From: Bathymodiolus brooksi
Lineage: Eukaryota; Mollusca; Bivalvia; Mytilida; Modiolidae
Assembly: GCA_963680875.1 (NCBI GenBank)
Contig: OY804589.1
Span: 16,450,028-16,514,027 of the forward strand
Reading direction: 5' to 3'
DNA: 64,000 bases
Position 1 is the first letter of the stretch; every line of letters begins with the position of its first letter. The notes under the pieces are model-generated. The model saw only the letters and a list, made by a program, of their open reading frames with translations, was not told the origin of the DNA and made no database searches. Of this stretch, positions 48,501 through 58,719 are shown piece by piece. The position numbers were made by a program, and so were the translations under genes.

Positions 48501-51219
48501 TGGTCATCAGCTTTGTGGTGACTGGTTCTGCAGCCTTCTGTGTTGTGGAAGAAGTCTTCTGTGGAGTAGACGTTGATGGATAGTATTTCTTTGAAGATGT
48601 AGCCGCTAGTGTTGAGGTGGTTTGCGTTGATTCCGTCGTTGTATTCGTCTGAGCGGTAGAACCTGGAGATTCTGTCGTTAGCGTTGCACTATTTGACGGT
48701 ACATTTGTCTGAGCGGTCGAACCTGGAAGTTCTGACGTTAGCGTTGAAGTAGTTGACGGTACATTCGTCTCAGCAGTAGAATCTGGAGGTTCTGTCGTTA
48801 ATGTTGAATTAGTTGATGGTACATTCGTCTGAGCGGTAGATCCTGGAGGTTCTGTCGTTAGCGTTGCATTAGTTGACGGTACATTCGTCTGAGCGGTAGA
48901 ATCTGGAGGTTTTGTCGTTAGCGTTGAAGTACTTGACGGTACACTCGTCTGAGCGGTAGAACCTGGAGGTTTTGTCGTTAGTGTTGAAGTACTTGACGGT
49001 ACATTCGTCTGAGTGGTAGAACCTGGAGAATTTGTCGTAACTGTTGAAGTAGTTGATGATAAATTTGTCTGTGTGGTAGAACCAGTAGGTTCTGTCGTTG
49101 GCGTTGCAATAGTTGATGGTACATTCGTCTGAGCGGAAGGACCTGGAGGTTCTGTCTTTAGCGTTGCAGTAGTTGACGGTATATTGATTTGAGAGGTAGA
49201 ACCTTTAGGTTCTGTCGTTAGTGTTGAAGGAATTGATGGTAAATTCGTCTGAGCGATTGAACCTGGAGGTTTTGTCGTTAGTGTTGAAGTAGTTGATGGT
49301 AAATTCGTCTGAGTGGTAGAACAAGGAGGTTTTGTCGTTAGTGTTGAAGTAGTTGATGGTAAATTCGTCTGAGTGGTAGAACCAGGAGGTTTTGTCGTTA
49401 GTGTTGAAGTAGTTGACTGTACATTCGTCTGAGCGGTAGAACCAGGAGGTTCTGCCGTTAGTGTTGAAGTAGTTGATGGTACATTCGTCTGGGCGGTAGA
49501 ACCTGGAGGTTCTGTCTTTAGCGTTGCAGTAGTTGACGGTATATTGATTTGAGAGGTAGAACCTAGAGGTTCTGTCGTTAGTGTTGAAGGAATTGATGGT
49601 AAATTCGTCTGAGCGATTGAACCTGGAGGTTTTGTCGTTAGTGTTGAAGTAGTTGATGGTAAATTCGTCTGAGTGGTAGAACCAGGGGGTTTTGTCGTTA
49701 GTGTTGAAGTAGTTGATGGTACATTCGTCTGAGTGGTAGAACCAGGGGGTTTTGTCGTTAGTGTTGAAGTAGTTGACTGTACATTCGTCTGAGCGGTAGA
49801 ACCAGGAGGTTCTGCCGTTAGTGTTGAAGTAGTTGACTGTACATTCGTCTGAGCGATTGAACCTGGAGGTTTTGTCGTAAGTGTTGAAGTGGTTGATGGT
49901 AAATTCGGAGGTTCTGTCGTTAGTGTTGAAGTAGTTGATGGTACATTCGTCTGAGCGGTAGAACCTGAAGGCTCTGTCGTTAGTGTTGAAGTAGATGACG
50001 GTATATTATTTTGAACCATATGGCCAGGAGGTTCTGTCGTTAGTGTTGAAGTAGTTGACGATGCATTCGTCTGAAGGGTAGTACTAGCAATTGCTGCTGT
50101 AAGAAGAGCATTCAGGTTTTTGACATGATATTCTATTTTGCTGTTGACCGCGAAGCATTCATATACACTTAATAAAAATGAAATATTGAGCAATGAGTAA
50201 ACAATTACATCCAAAATATCTTCCATTTATCAAACGCACATTACATGTAATCTTAAACGGACCACTGATGAAAATATGCCAGTAGTTCACATCTTTTTGA
50301 CTAAAAATCATGTAGTAATATTTTTACCAGTTACAGGAATGGTCGTGGTCATATGATCGCTGGAGCTACAAGTACCTGTGCAATCAGTGCCTAACACCAA
50401 AGCTGTGGGTTGGAATCCCACTCATGGCGAGATGTACTTGATAACACTTTATTTAATAAAGTTTGTTTGTGACTTGCGGCAGGTCGGTCGTTTTCTACGG
50501 CTCCGCCCACTAATAAATCTGACCACCACAATATAGCTGAAATATTGTTAAGCACCATATCCCTAGCCGGTTATCTTTTATTCGCAATATTTTGTAATCG
50601 AAGTTGTTGATGACTTAACTGTGGATACACTCCGATATAGGCAAACATTGTGATTTCAAATCCAGTGACATCATCGGTGGTATAATGGTTAGCATGCTCG
50701 CCTCCATTGTGGTAGGTCGTGGGTTCGAGCCACGGTCGGTTCAAACCAAAGACTATAAGATTGGTATGGGTTGCTTCTCCGCTAAGCACGCATCATTAAG
50801 GTGTAAGAGCAAAGACTGTTTAGCGCGGAATCAGAATAATGTGTTAGGATGGGGCGACATGTCTACCCGTGGACTGTTGTTACACTTAGCTAGCACTAAA
50901 ACAATCCAACTCAGTGTGTTGGTCTAGAACAAAGCGGACATCATCATCTTCTCATTGACAATTAACTTGCTCTGGCCATGATATAGCTAAAAAATAGCTG
51001 AGTTGGCGTTAAGCAATAACCACTCACTCACTCGCTCAATTCCAGTATCTAACAATTATATATATATATGTGTGTGTTGACCAAACAATACAGTGTATGT
51101 GGACAAATAAGAAAAAGTTCCTCACAATTATTAAAAGAAAGCTTAAATATACACTTACAATCTATAATTGGCAAGGTAAGACAAGTACCAAACAGGAGGA
51201 CTGCCGTCGAAATTCTCAT
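42349..51219 (-). CDS. Membrane-tethered mucin-like gene: signal, PTS repeats, SEA, EGF, TM (7 exons)
   Basis: Exons on the minus strand: 51219-51159, 50096-48453, 46671-46559, 45184-45126, 44566-44388, 43768-43600, 42547-42349. Every intron is GT-AG and all junction phases agree (1,1,0,2,1,2), giving a 2421-nt frame of 807 codons plus stop. Domain order: signal peptide; about 24 repeats of 20 residues rich in Thr/Ser/Pro, suited to O-glycosylation; a SEA domain with NGST at the usual self-cleavage position; an EGF-like domain (C-x8-C-x5-C-x9-C-x-C-x12-C); one membrane helix; tail CRRCRRKDKHDKDYEM. This is the architecture of cell-surface mucins, expected on epithelia or haemocytes. The apparent Met at 50226 is intronic: a TTCTTACAG acceptor at 50097 removes it. 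The last exon contains an AT|GTAAGT donor at 42353 just before the stop, so a longer tail by splicing is possible. Introns hold SINEs, a LINE fragment and a fold-back. Structure is inferred by reading splice sites; no transcript was available. Confidence 0.87.
42900..43120. mobile_element. Family C and B fragments in mucin intron 6
   Basis: GGGGGTTAACTAGTTTGGTA and ATGTGAGTCAAATGCTAACC (C-like, about 42928-43015) are followed by GGACAATGAAGAATGGACAA and CACACAAGACACAGGAC (B-like). Confidence 0.45.
43305..43555 (+). mobile_element. SINE S2 in mucin intron 6, plus copy
   Basis: Head CGTATGATAGTTGGATTTAC, CAATCAGTGCCTATCACC, B box GAGGTCGAATCCCG, middle CGGTTTCTTCACC and core GCCACGATATAGCTGAAATA. 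Antisense to the host gene. Confidence 0.75.
43600..43768 (-). CDS. Mucin exon 6: Cys-rich and EGF-like
   Basis: Encodes a leading Cys pair (LVCGLDYSFNN..KCYYKC) and the first four EGF cysteines (MPDPQTKYCGGHGDC..PRC). GTTGTAG acceptor, TGTGT|GTAAGT donor, phase 2 out. Confidence 0.85.
43795..44370 (+). mobile_element. Family E and C copies in mucin intron 5
   Basis: E at about 43795-44120 (ending GGATATTCCAGAATCACA) is followed directly by C-type sequence to 44370 (CTTTCCTGGCATGGTAGAGG, AAGTGTCGGGATAAACGAGT). Confidence 0.5.
44388..44566 (-). CDS. Mucin exon 5: SEA cleavage motif and C-terminal part
   Basis: Starts (S)NGSTVPHFDLNI, aligned with the GS(V/I)VV strand where SEA domains cleave between Gly and Ser, and continues with a long amphipathic helix (TLEDEIQEKTKQLENV). 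CACTTCAG acceptor, CCG|GTAAGT donor. Confidence 0.82.
44880..45005 (-). mobile_element. SINE S2 head half in mucin intron 4
   Basis: GAAATTCGAACTCACACC (B box), GGTGATATATGTTGATTGC and CATAGGTAGTTGTAAATCCA match the head end of S2 in minus orientation; the core half is missing. Confidence 0.6.
45126..45184 (-). CDS. Mucin exon 4: short SEA exon
   Basis: A 59-nt exon reading LTYVYENMTSFESVRVYKF, preceded by a strong TCTCTCTTTCACATTGTAG acceptor and followed by TTCAG|GTATTT. It is needed to join exons 3 and 5 in phase and supplies the central SEA strand; it is too short to appear as an ORF. Confidence 0.82.
45555..45725. repeat. A/CA-rich low-complexity tract
   Basis: Runs of CAACAACAA, AAAAACAAAAAC and a CGCCCCCC interruption in mucin intron 3; the reverse frame looks like a hydrophobic protein only because of composition. 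Confidence 0.85.
46036..46354 (+). pseudogene. LINE RT C-terminal fragment in mucin intron 3
   Basis: The plus strand reads NILKDLELSSLEIRRK near the start. After a frameshift it reads TYKCSFFPRTIKDWNNLPSK, NIDDVETFKKSL and a stop at about 46354. SFFPRTI.WN.LP followed by FK..L is the usual extreme C-terminus of Jockey/CR1-type RTs. Opposite in orientation to the host gene. Confidence 0.75.
46559..46671 (-). CDS. Mucin exon 3: SEA domain, first part
   Basis: Reads VPIKLTISINKAYDSELKN then SSKFENLKKEVEHK, the first strand and helix of a SEA fold (strand, Y..L.N..S..F..L). TTTTAG acceptor, AAG|GTAAAT donor, phase 1 in and phase 0 out. Confidence 0.82.
46680..47850. other. Mucin intron 2, mostly unassigned
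   Basis: AT-rich; a short E fragment (ATTATTCCAGAAATGCGTCG) at about 46935. No other supported feature before the fold-back at 47890. Confidence 0.45.
47890..48035. repeat. Fold-back element in mucin intron 2
   Basis: ATAGATTAATACATGGCCTT at the left pairs with AAGACCATGTATTAATCTAT at the right; TTTTTCATATTGCCCTTG pairs with CAAGGGCAATATGAAAAA. The centre GATATCGTCCCTCGGGACCG forms a second small palindrome. Confidence 0.85.
48147..48397 (-). mobile_element. SINE S2 in mucin intron 2, minus copy
   Basis: ATGGTATTTAACACC, ATCTCAGTTATATCGTGACG, TCCCCATGAGCGGGATACGA and CATACACTTATTGG follow S2 order in the sense of the host gene; it ends about 55 bases before the exon 2 donor. Confidence 0.65.
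48453..50096 (-). CDS. Mucin exon 2: PTS tandem repeats
   Basis: A single 1644-nt exon of 60-bp units with consensus STTSTLTTKPPGSTAQTNVP. A 360-bp (six-unit) duplication is visible: the unit at 49141 is identical to the one at 49501. The acceptor is a CAGCAG (NAGNAG) pair that could add or drop one residue. It ends AATACAG before GTAAAT. The last 60 residues lose the repeat and are Ser/Thr/Lys-rich. Confidence 0.88.
50340..50568 (+). mobile_element. SINE S2 in mucin intron 1, plus copy
   Basis: GTGGTCATATGATCGCTGGA, CAATCAGTGCCTAACACC, GGTTGGAATCCCACTCATGG, core CACAATATAGCTGAAATATT. Confidence 0.7.
50664..51040 (+). mobile_element. tRNA-Gly-like SINE (family S3), best copy
   Basis: ATCATCGGTGGTATAATGGT, CTCGCC at the anticodon position and B box GTGGGTTCGAGCCACGG make the head very close to a tRNA-Gly(GCC). 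The body ends GGCCATGATATAGC and the tail is CACTCACTCACTCG. In mucin intron 1. Confidence 0.85.
51159..51219 (-). CDS. Mucin exon 1: signal peptide
   Basis: ATG at 51219 begins MRISTAVLLFGTCLTLP, a 20-codon leader with a hydrophobic core, ending one base before a perfect GTAAGT donor. A related exon with the same phase and upstream sequence is at 10494-10542. An AT-rich TATTTTATAGATA segment lies about 35-50 bp upstream in both. Confidence 0.8.
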
Positions 51220-51394
51220 TTTAATATATAGTATGGTATCTATAAAATACAGTAATACGAGATTATGTTGTATTAATTTACCGACAATTTTGTGCATGTG
51301 TTTTTTGTGCTTATTTTCATTTTCAGGAATTTTTCAGTTATATAATGATTACTGTGCTTATGTGAAAAGACTAAACATTTAAAACAAATTGAAT

Positions 51395-52485
51395 GGCGAT
51401 AGTCCCACTCTAGAAGCATAACCGCTTGCCACCGTCTGGAAAATTAACCACTTGTCACAGTCTAGAAACCTAGCCACTTGCCACAGTCTTGAAACATAAC
51501 CACTTGCCACAGTCTAGAAACCTAGCCACTTGCCACAGTCTTGAAACCTAACCATTTGCCAAAGACTGAAAACATAGCCACTTGCCACAGTATGAAAACC
51601 TGGCCATTGGCCAAAGTCTGAAAACCTAACCATTGGCCACAGTCTGGAAATATAACCACTTGCCACAGTCTGGAAACCTAGCTACTTTCAACAGATTAGA
51701 AGCATAACCACTTGCCACAGACTGGTAGCCTAACTACTTGCCACAGTCTGGAAGCCTATCCACTTGCCACAGACTGGTAAAATAATCACTTGCCACAGAC
51801 TGAAAACCTAACCAATGGTCACAGTCTGGAAACATAGCCACTTGCCAATCCTGAAACCTTACCACTGGCCACAGTCTTGAAACCTTGCCACCTGCCAGTC
51901 TGGGAATCTAACTACTTGCCAAAGTCTGGAAACCGAACCACTTGATATAGTCTTGAATTCTAACCACTTGCCACAGTCCGGAAAATTAGCCATTTGCCAC
52001 AGTTTGAAAACATATCCACTTGCTTCAGTCTAGAACCCTAACCACTGGCCACAGTCTTGAAGCCGACCTACTTGCCCAAGTCTGGAAGCATATCCACTTA
52101 CCAGTCTTGAAACCTAACCACTTGCCACAGTCTTGAAACCTTACCACTTGCCAGTCAGGAAACCTAACCACTTGCCACAGTCTTGAAACCATACCACTTG
52201 CCAGTCTGGAAGCATAACTACTTGTCCAAGTCTTGAAACCATACCACTTGCCAGTCTGGAAGCATAACTACTTGCCCAAGTTTGGAAACCGAACCACTTG
52301 ACATAGTCTTGAATTCTAATCACTTGCCACAGTCCGGAAAACTAGCCACTTACCCCAGTCTGGAAGCCTAACCACTTGCCACAGTCTGGAAACATATCCA
52401 CTTGCCACAGTCTTGAAACCTTACCACTTGCCAGTCTGGAAACCTAACTACTTGCCCAAGTTTGGAAGCCTAAGCACTTGCTGAG
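51395..52485. repeat. 26-bp tandem repeat (about 40 copies)
   Basis: Units read CCACTTGCCACAGTCTGGAA, ACCTAA with many substitutions; some units lack the CACA step (CACTTGCCAGTCTGG) and are about 22 bp. It lies 180 bp upstream of the mucin start codon and is unrelated in sequence to the 26-bp array at 22080. Confidence 0.93.
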
Positions 52486-52894
52486 GTATTTCTGTCATTA
52501 ATAATATCTAATTCAAGCTCTCTCCTTCCCAAACACCATAAGATAAGTATGGTAATAATTCAAAAATATGATTCTAGTGCACCGTAATGCATTATTCGAT
52601 GCTGTAATTTAATGTACAAAATTGTATTACAAAAATGCAAGTAAAGATGTACATTGCATATCATTGCTTTCTTGTGTATCTCTGTCTTTTTCTGTTGTTA
52701 GGTGGGAGGTGGTAGTGGGTCGTCAACAACAAACATAATTATATTCATATTAGAATATCAAACATTAAAGAATTAGTTTCTGCATAGTAACATATTTGCT
52801 TATAATAATATGATCACGCGCTGCACTGTGAACTATTGTTACATACTATCTGAATTATGTCAAAAATCATCATATGTTTTACATTTACTGTTTT
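52486..52894. other. No gene recognised
   Basis: AT-rich, no supported frames or repeats. Confidence 0.4.
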
Positions 52895-53035
52895 GACCCC
52901 TTGGTGTTTTAGCTCTCAACTACATTTAAATTATTTGGTTTTCCAATATTACGATATTGAGCGTACCCGATGAAGGTTGTTCCAGAAACGTGTCGTGCGA
53001 AACAAATTTGATATCTACGTTTTTATTTACTTTAC
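52895..53035 (+). mobile_element. Dispersed family E, 3' part
   Basis: CCTTGGTGTTTTAGCTCTC, GATGAAGGTTGTTCCAGAAA, CGTGTCGTGCG, GATATCTACGTTTTTATT. Confidence 0.6.
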
Positions 53036-53366
53036 TTTCTAAATCGTTATATTTGCATTCCTGTTTTAACAAAGCAAAGTTTGTTTTACATATTATTTGA
53101 TTTCATACTTGTTCTCGCGTATATTTATCCTGTTTATCTTTAATTCTACATTCTACATATCTTCCTTGTGATTGACTAAGTATAAATGAAGGTTACTAGG
53201 AATCAACCCCGCAAAGCTGCTCCGCGCGTCCCCAGGGGGTTGATATGTGGACTTCTATTAATATTTTTCGGGATATAATAAAGAAAATCTGACCGTGGAC
53301 TATAGTGGGCATTTTGTTTGGATAGTACTACACTCCATGCATATGAAAGACACCTTTTGTACATTT

Positions 53367-53646
53367 CGATTGATTTGATTTAGATTTTTGGTGTTTTAAC
53401 GCCACTTTCAACAATATTTCAGCTATATCATGGCGACCAGTTTTAGTGGTGGAGGAAGCCGGAGTACCCGGAGAGAACCACCGACCATGGGCAAGCAACT
53501 GGTAAACTTTATTACTTGCAGCTGCGAGGCCAGTGCACCAGTTTTTGCAATTTACAAAGCCGGGCGCGAACAGACGCCGTTTTGGTGATAGGCTTGTATG
53601 AGTTGTTAGATCCAACGACCTAACTCATTGAGCCATCCGGGCCCCT
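53367..53646 (-). mobile_element. Full-length tRNA-derived SINE (family S2)
   Basis: The minus strand starts GGGCCCGGATGGCTCAATGA, with A box GGCTCAATGAGTTAGG and B box TGTTCGCGCCCGGC. The middle includes CGGTGGTTCTCTCCGGGTAC. The conserved core GATATAGCTGAAATATTGTT then leads to GTTAAAACACC and an (AATC)-like tail. The core resembles the conserved central domain reported in bivalve SINEs (from memory). The best reference copy for the other S2 fragments. Confidence 0.85.
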
Positions 53647-53649
53647 GTA

Positions 53650-54080
53650 CATTTCGAAAAAGTGTAGGCGCATTGCAACCGCTATGAAGACCAAATATTA
53701 TCGTTCCTACCCAACTCTCCACCCTTTTTCAGTCACAGTTAAAGTCGTTGACCCGGCTGACCCATCCCTTCCCTCATTTCTATACAGTCTTAATATATTA
53801 TTGAACTTGTTCTCATCCTGAATACAGCTGGACGTTAAACAATTATCTTTCCGTTAATCAATTAATTATATATTTTTCAGATATTTATTTTGTTTATTTG
53901 CTCCTTGTGATTGATACTTCCCCTTTATTATATCTATATTTCAATAATCTATAACAGTTTTAGTCATAGCATATTTGTTATATAATATCATGCACACACA
54001 AAGCTTTTGAAGCCTATTGTTGACTTAGTAACAACACATTAGCTACACAAGATCACCACTAAGTACATGGAGCTCACAAA
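53650..54080. other. No gene recognised
   Basis: AT-rich. Nothing supported beyond the start of the paralogous segment near 54010. Confidence 0.4.
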
Positions 54081-55050
54081 TAACTAAAGGAACGTGATTG
54101 GGGATTATGAATACATTTTGATAATAATATCATCTCAAATATATTTGTTTTTAAATAAAACAAAATGGCGCATGTCAACAATACTTTTCTACAATCGCAA
54201 CTGCTTGAGGCACACATTCGGCTGCTCCTAAACGTCACAACATTTAGTGAACAGCGATCGAAGGTGAAGTAAGTTTACATCCTGGATTGAGTTATGCTAC
54301 ATACGAGACTGAACGAGGGCGGGTTCCAATCATGTCATGCTGATGTAACTATATACTAGATTACTAGGTTTGGACTTGGAGTCCAGTGTTAGGTAAGAAT
54401 TTCCAAGCCTACGCTATAATCTATATTTTTAGTGTCAATTAAAAATTCTCTTTCCCACCTATTTTTCTAATAAAATGACAGATAAAGCATAACAAGATGT
54501 CGGAAAGGTTCCAAAAACCAATATCAAAATCGTAGAAAGAGGTAAAATCGATTCCCCGAACACACAAATATATGACCACTCACTTTCATGTACAGGTATT
54601 TCAATAAAAGGTGCTGGGATTATACTAGTTCTATGGGCCCAAACCTCCCCTCATAGTGACATGATGCGGTCATGGAAGTGCTTTCCACGTGTGGATTAAA
54701 TAACAACCCTCATATACAACAGGGCGACTAGAGTTATTTTAGAGAACGCTAAAACCTTGAACATTATACATTATACATTATACGTGACTCAGAAGTTGTC
54801 ATATGTATTAGTTTAATAAAAGAAAACCTCAACCACCTTTAAGAAAATATTAGATATTACACAAGGTCATCGTAAGACATAATAGTGAAACAATAGTCAA
54901 ATTTATATTTATTTCATAATTTATCATTAATGTCTTACATTTGTATGTGTGATAAAGGGAATATGTACAATGAATGTTTATGGAAAATAAATTGTCCTTT
55001 GTCGCAATTTACAGAACATTACAGTTGTTTATGTATAATAAAAGTTGACT
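54010..55050. repeat. Paralogous segment, matches 12660-13830
   Basis: GATTATGAATACATTTTGA, TATCATCTCAAATAT, the family C copy (54500-54720), ATTTATCATTAATGTCTTAC, TAAAGTTGACTGAA-type sequence. Same order in both regions; the 13651 palindrome and several SINEs are unique to one side. Confidence 0.65.
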
Positions 55051-55051
55051 G

Positions 55052-55258
55052 AATATGGGTAATACCAAAATTACCGAACACCGAGCAATCTTCCAAAGGG
55101 AAAGGCAAAACTTATTAGTCAACAAACAGAAAAAATCTGTCAACAACCGGGAAACTGGAAAAACCGCAATGGCCCTGACTTGGTACAGGCATTTCCAAAG
55201 AAATGGTGGGTTGAATCAGATTTTACGGCGCCTTACCCCCCACTTCCATTACGGTTGT
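55052..55258 (+). mobile_element. Dispersed family D copy
   Basis: GGGTAATACCAAAATTACCG through CTTCCATTACGGTTGTC. The plus frame with TWYRHFQRNGGLNQILRR seen here is a by-product of the repeat. Confidence 0.65.
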
Positions 55259-55341
55259 CACTATAACAGCATTTGAAACAATCCTGGGAAACATTAGGTA
55301 TAATAGTAGTCAACACAGTACTTTATGAAAATCCATCGGTT

Positions 55342-55450
55342 TTCACAGTTTTCCGGTTGTTGACTGATTTTGTCTGTTTATATAATTATGAGTTTTGACT
55401 TTCCCTTTGTAAGATTGTTCGGAGTTCGGCAATTTTGTTATTACCCTTAT
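55342..55450 (-). mobile_element. Inverted 108-bp family D fragment
   Basis: Reverse complement of the first part of D (AAGGGTAATAACAAAATTGC to AAAACTGTGAAAA). It is inserted between TGAAAATCCATCG and TATAATCGTCTCTGCAG, which are contiguous in block copy 2 (near 24065). Confidence 0.8.
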
Positions 55451-56499
55451 AATCGTCTCTGCAGAACGGTTTAGCTAAACGGTCATCTTCTTACACAATT
55501 TGATTTCAAATGATATGTTGAATGACGTCATGTCTAAACCACGATTACTTAATGCTTATCTTTATACATTTTCCATATTTACTTTATGAAAATCCATCGT
55601 TTATTGTCGTCTCTGCAGAGACAGAATATTTTTCGACAAGATATTGGTATCGGAATATAAACTCATGTGCACCAATCTGACAAAACACAGCTAATCGTAG
55701 CAAACATTACTCAGGAGGTTCCTTTAACTGTTAGAGTAATTGCTTTTTTTGCAACATTCAGGTGAGGATATTACTTTTTCTTTAAAATTTGGCGACATAT
55801 ATTAAGAAAATAAAGCATATACCCATCCTAAGATCGTATGAACTAGCATAATAAAACATATAATTCACTTAAATACATACAAACACATCTTTATTAATTC
55901 TTGGTTAACACAAGAAAACATAATTCCTCATAGAAAAATTAACACGTGTTTCTTGCTTTAAGCATGAACACACATGAATTCCCCGGCATATTTTTTACAT
56001 AATAATTTTCTTTATATGAGTAAAATATCTTACAGTTTCCAACTAAGTGTTTAAGCCTGTTTGTTTTTGTTATCATATATTTAATATTAACTAATTAAAA
56101 GTTGTTTTAAATCGAATGGCATTTTTACGGACCTACCTGCTTATCATATATCCAAAATATTAAAGAAGTCGCTACTCTCTAATCACAAGGATGTGTTCCT
56201 ATTGGTGGGTACCTTAATCACACCCTTTTGTCATAAAATATCTAAATCAACATGCAGGGATTAAGATATCGCTGGACACATTTTTGGAATGAAATTTTTC
56301 TTTAATAGTGATACAAAGATAAATAATGTTATCAATTTGATCGAGGAATCTACGACATGTCGTCAAGTTCGAACATTACGTTAAATTATTTTGCTTAATA
56401 TTTAAAGTTACCCTAGAAAGTTGTGATTTTATTCTATTTTTTTTTAATTCATACTTTTTTTCTTGTAATGATGAATTTTCTGAAAATGGTGTTTTCATT

Positions 56500-57060
56500 T
56501 TGTTTTTTCACCCCTTGGATAAAGTAGTCCGTTAATTTAGGCGAAACAGATTTTTCTATCTTACCCCGGCTCCATGGTAAGACAAGCTACACGCTGTTTT
56601 TCCCGCAAAATTGTTTTCCATTGTTGAATTAAATTGTCGATTTATAAATATATTATAAATGCTACTACAACCGCGATAAATACCCGTAAAAACGTTATTT
56701 GACATTGGTCAAAGGGTGGTATTTTTTTTTATTTACGTTAGCTACCTAACAAGGGAGAGCACTCTATATTTCCGCAACGTAAACAAATAATGACACGATA
56801 GAAAGAGATGAGAAAAAGAGGCAATCATGGTGAAAGGTGCAAGATTTTGTTATTGTAGAATCTATCACAAGTTTGTTTGAACCTCTTTAAAGATGTAAAA
56901 TGAAAATCTTGTTTTATTTTATTACGTGGCATTTTGGTCATGTGATATGGTTAGCAAATTAATGCGCAAACTACACAAAAAGTAAACACACATTGACACG
57001 TAGTAATGGGTGAGAAAAAGAGTCAAACACTGCAAAAGGTGCAAGATAGTAAAATCTGTG
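56500..57060. repeat. Left flanking direct repeat of the 57-bp array
   Basis: CACCCCTTGGATAAAGTAGT, TTTTTCTATCTTACCCCGGC, GGTAAGACAAGCTACACGC, CTAACAAGGGAGAGCACTCT and AGATGAGAAAAAGAGGCAAT recur at 59007-59640. Confidence 0.85.
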
Positions 57061-57062
57061 AC

Positions 57063-58520
57063 AACTGGAGGTAAAGATGAACCGAACATCGTTAATAAGA
57101 CATGAGTCCTCCTACAAACAACTGGAGGTAAAGACGAACCGAACATCGTTAATAAGACATGAGTCCTCCTACAAACAACTGGAGGTTAAGACGAACCGAA
57201 CATCGTTAATAAGACATGAGCCCTCCTACAAACAACTGGAGGTAAAGACGAACCGAACATCGTTAATAAGACATGAGTCCTCCTACAAACAACTGGAGGT
57301 TAAGACGAACCGAACATCGTTAATAAGACATGAGCCCTCCTACAAACAACTGGAGGTAAAGACGAACCGAACATCGTTAATAAGACATGAGTCCTCCTAC
57401 AAACAACTGGAGGTTAAGACGAACCGAACATCGTTAATAAGACATGAGCCCTCTTACAAACAACTGGAGGTAAAGACGAACCGAACATCGTTAATAAGAC
57501 ATGAGTCCTCCTACAAACAACTTGAGGTAAAGACGCTCCGAACATCGTTAATAAGACATGAGTCCTCCTACAAACAACTGGAGGTAAAGACGAACCGAAC
57601 ATCGTTAATAAGACATGAGTCCTCCTACAAACAACTGGAGGTAAAGACGAACTGAACATCGTTAATAAGACATGAGTCCTCCTACAAACAATTGGAGGTA
57701 AAGACGAACCGAACATCGTTAATAAGACATGAGTCCTCCTACAAACAACTTGAGGTAAAGACGCTCCGAACATCGTTAATAAGACATGAGCCCTCCTACA
57801 AACAACTGGAGGTAAAGACGAACCGAACATCGTTAATAAGACATGAGTCCTCCTACAAACAACTTGAGGTAAAGACGCTCCGAACATCGTTAATAAGACA
57901 TGAGTCCTCCTACAAACAACTGGAGGTAAAGACGAACCGAACATCGTTAATAAGACATGAGTCCTCCTACAAACAACTGAAGGTAAAGACGAACTGAACA
58001 TCGTTAATAAGACATGAGTCCTCCTACAAACAATTGGAGGTAAAGACGAACCGAACATCGTTAATAAGACATGAGTCCTCCTACAAACAACTTGAGGTAA
58101 AGACGCTCCGAACATCGTTAATAAGACATGAGCCCTCCTACAAACAACTGGAGGTAAAGACGAACCGAACATCGTTAATAAGACATGAGTCCTCCTACAA
58201 ACAACTGGATGTTAAGACGAACCGAACATCGTTAATAAGACATGAGTCCTCCTACAAACAACTGGAGGTAAAGACGAACCGAACATCTTTAATAAGACAT
58301 GAGTCCTCCTACAAACAACTGGAGGTTAAGACGAACCGAACATCGTTAATAAGACATGAGCCCTCCTACAAACAACTGGAGGTAAAGACGAACCGAACAT
58401 CGTTAATAAGACATGAGTCCTCCTACAAACAACTTGAGGTAAAGACGAACCGAACATCGTTAATAAGACATGAGCCCTCCTACAAACAACTGGAGGTAAA
58501 GACGAACCGAACATCGTTTT
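57063..58520. repeat. 57-bp minisatellite (about 25 copies)
   Basis: Units GGAGGTAAAGACGAACCGAA, CATCGTTAATAAGACATGAG, TCCTCCTACAAACAACT. Because 57 is a multiple of three and the unit lacks stops, long repetitive frames are open on both strands. Variants alternate (GTTAAGACG..GCCCTCC in every second unit at 57180-57450; TTGAGG..GACGCTCCG elsewhere). Confidence 0.95.
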
Positions 58521-58719
58521 TATGTGTAAATCATAGCCGACATCACAACACGAAACTCACAACATAAAGACATTTGATATAAAACAAACATCGTATCTAA
58601 ATGTTAGTATATTAATTTTATATACAATAAGTATGTTATATACGAAAAGTGGAATCAAAATAAATTTCTAATAATGGTGTTATTGCTTATATACATTGTT
58701 CATTTTCATATGTTCAATC

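Noticed and set aside
50097..50226. Met at 50226 as the true start of the mucin, with MEDILDVIVYSLLN as an N-terminal membrane segment
   Set aside because: A strong TTCTTACAG acceptor at 50097 is in phase with a classical signal-peptide exon at 51219 ending in GTAAGT. The extra stretch is most likely intronic.
50664..50740. Functional tRNA-Gly gene
   Set aside because: The acceptor stem does not close well and the sequence continues into a SINE body found in several other places.
57077..58567. Long repetitive frames on both strands (NRTSLIRHESSYKQLEVKT and MFGSSLPPVVCRR types)
   Set aside because: They result from a 57-bp tandem unit that is a multiple of three and lacks stops. The single-copy parent at 41400 does not encode a protein in that frame.
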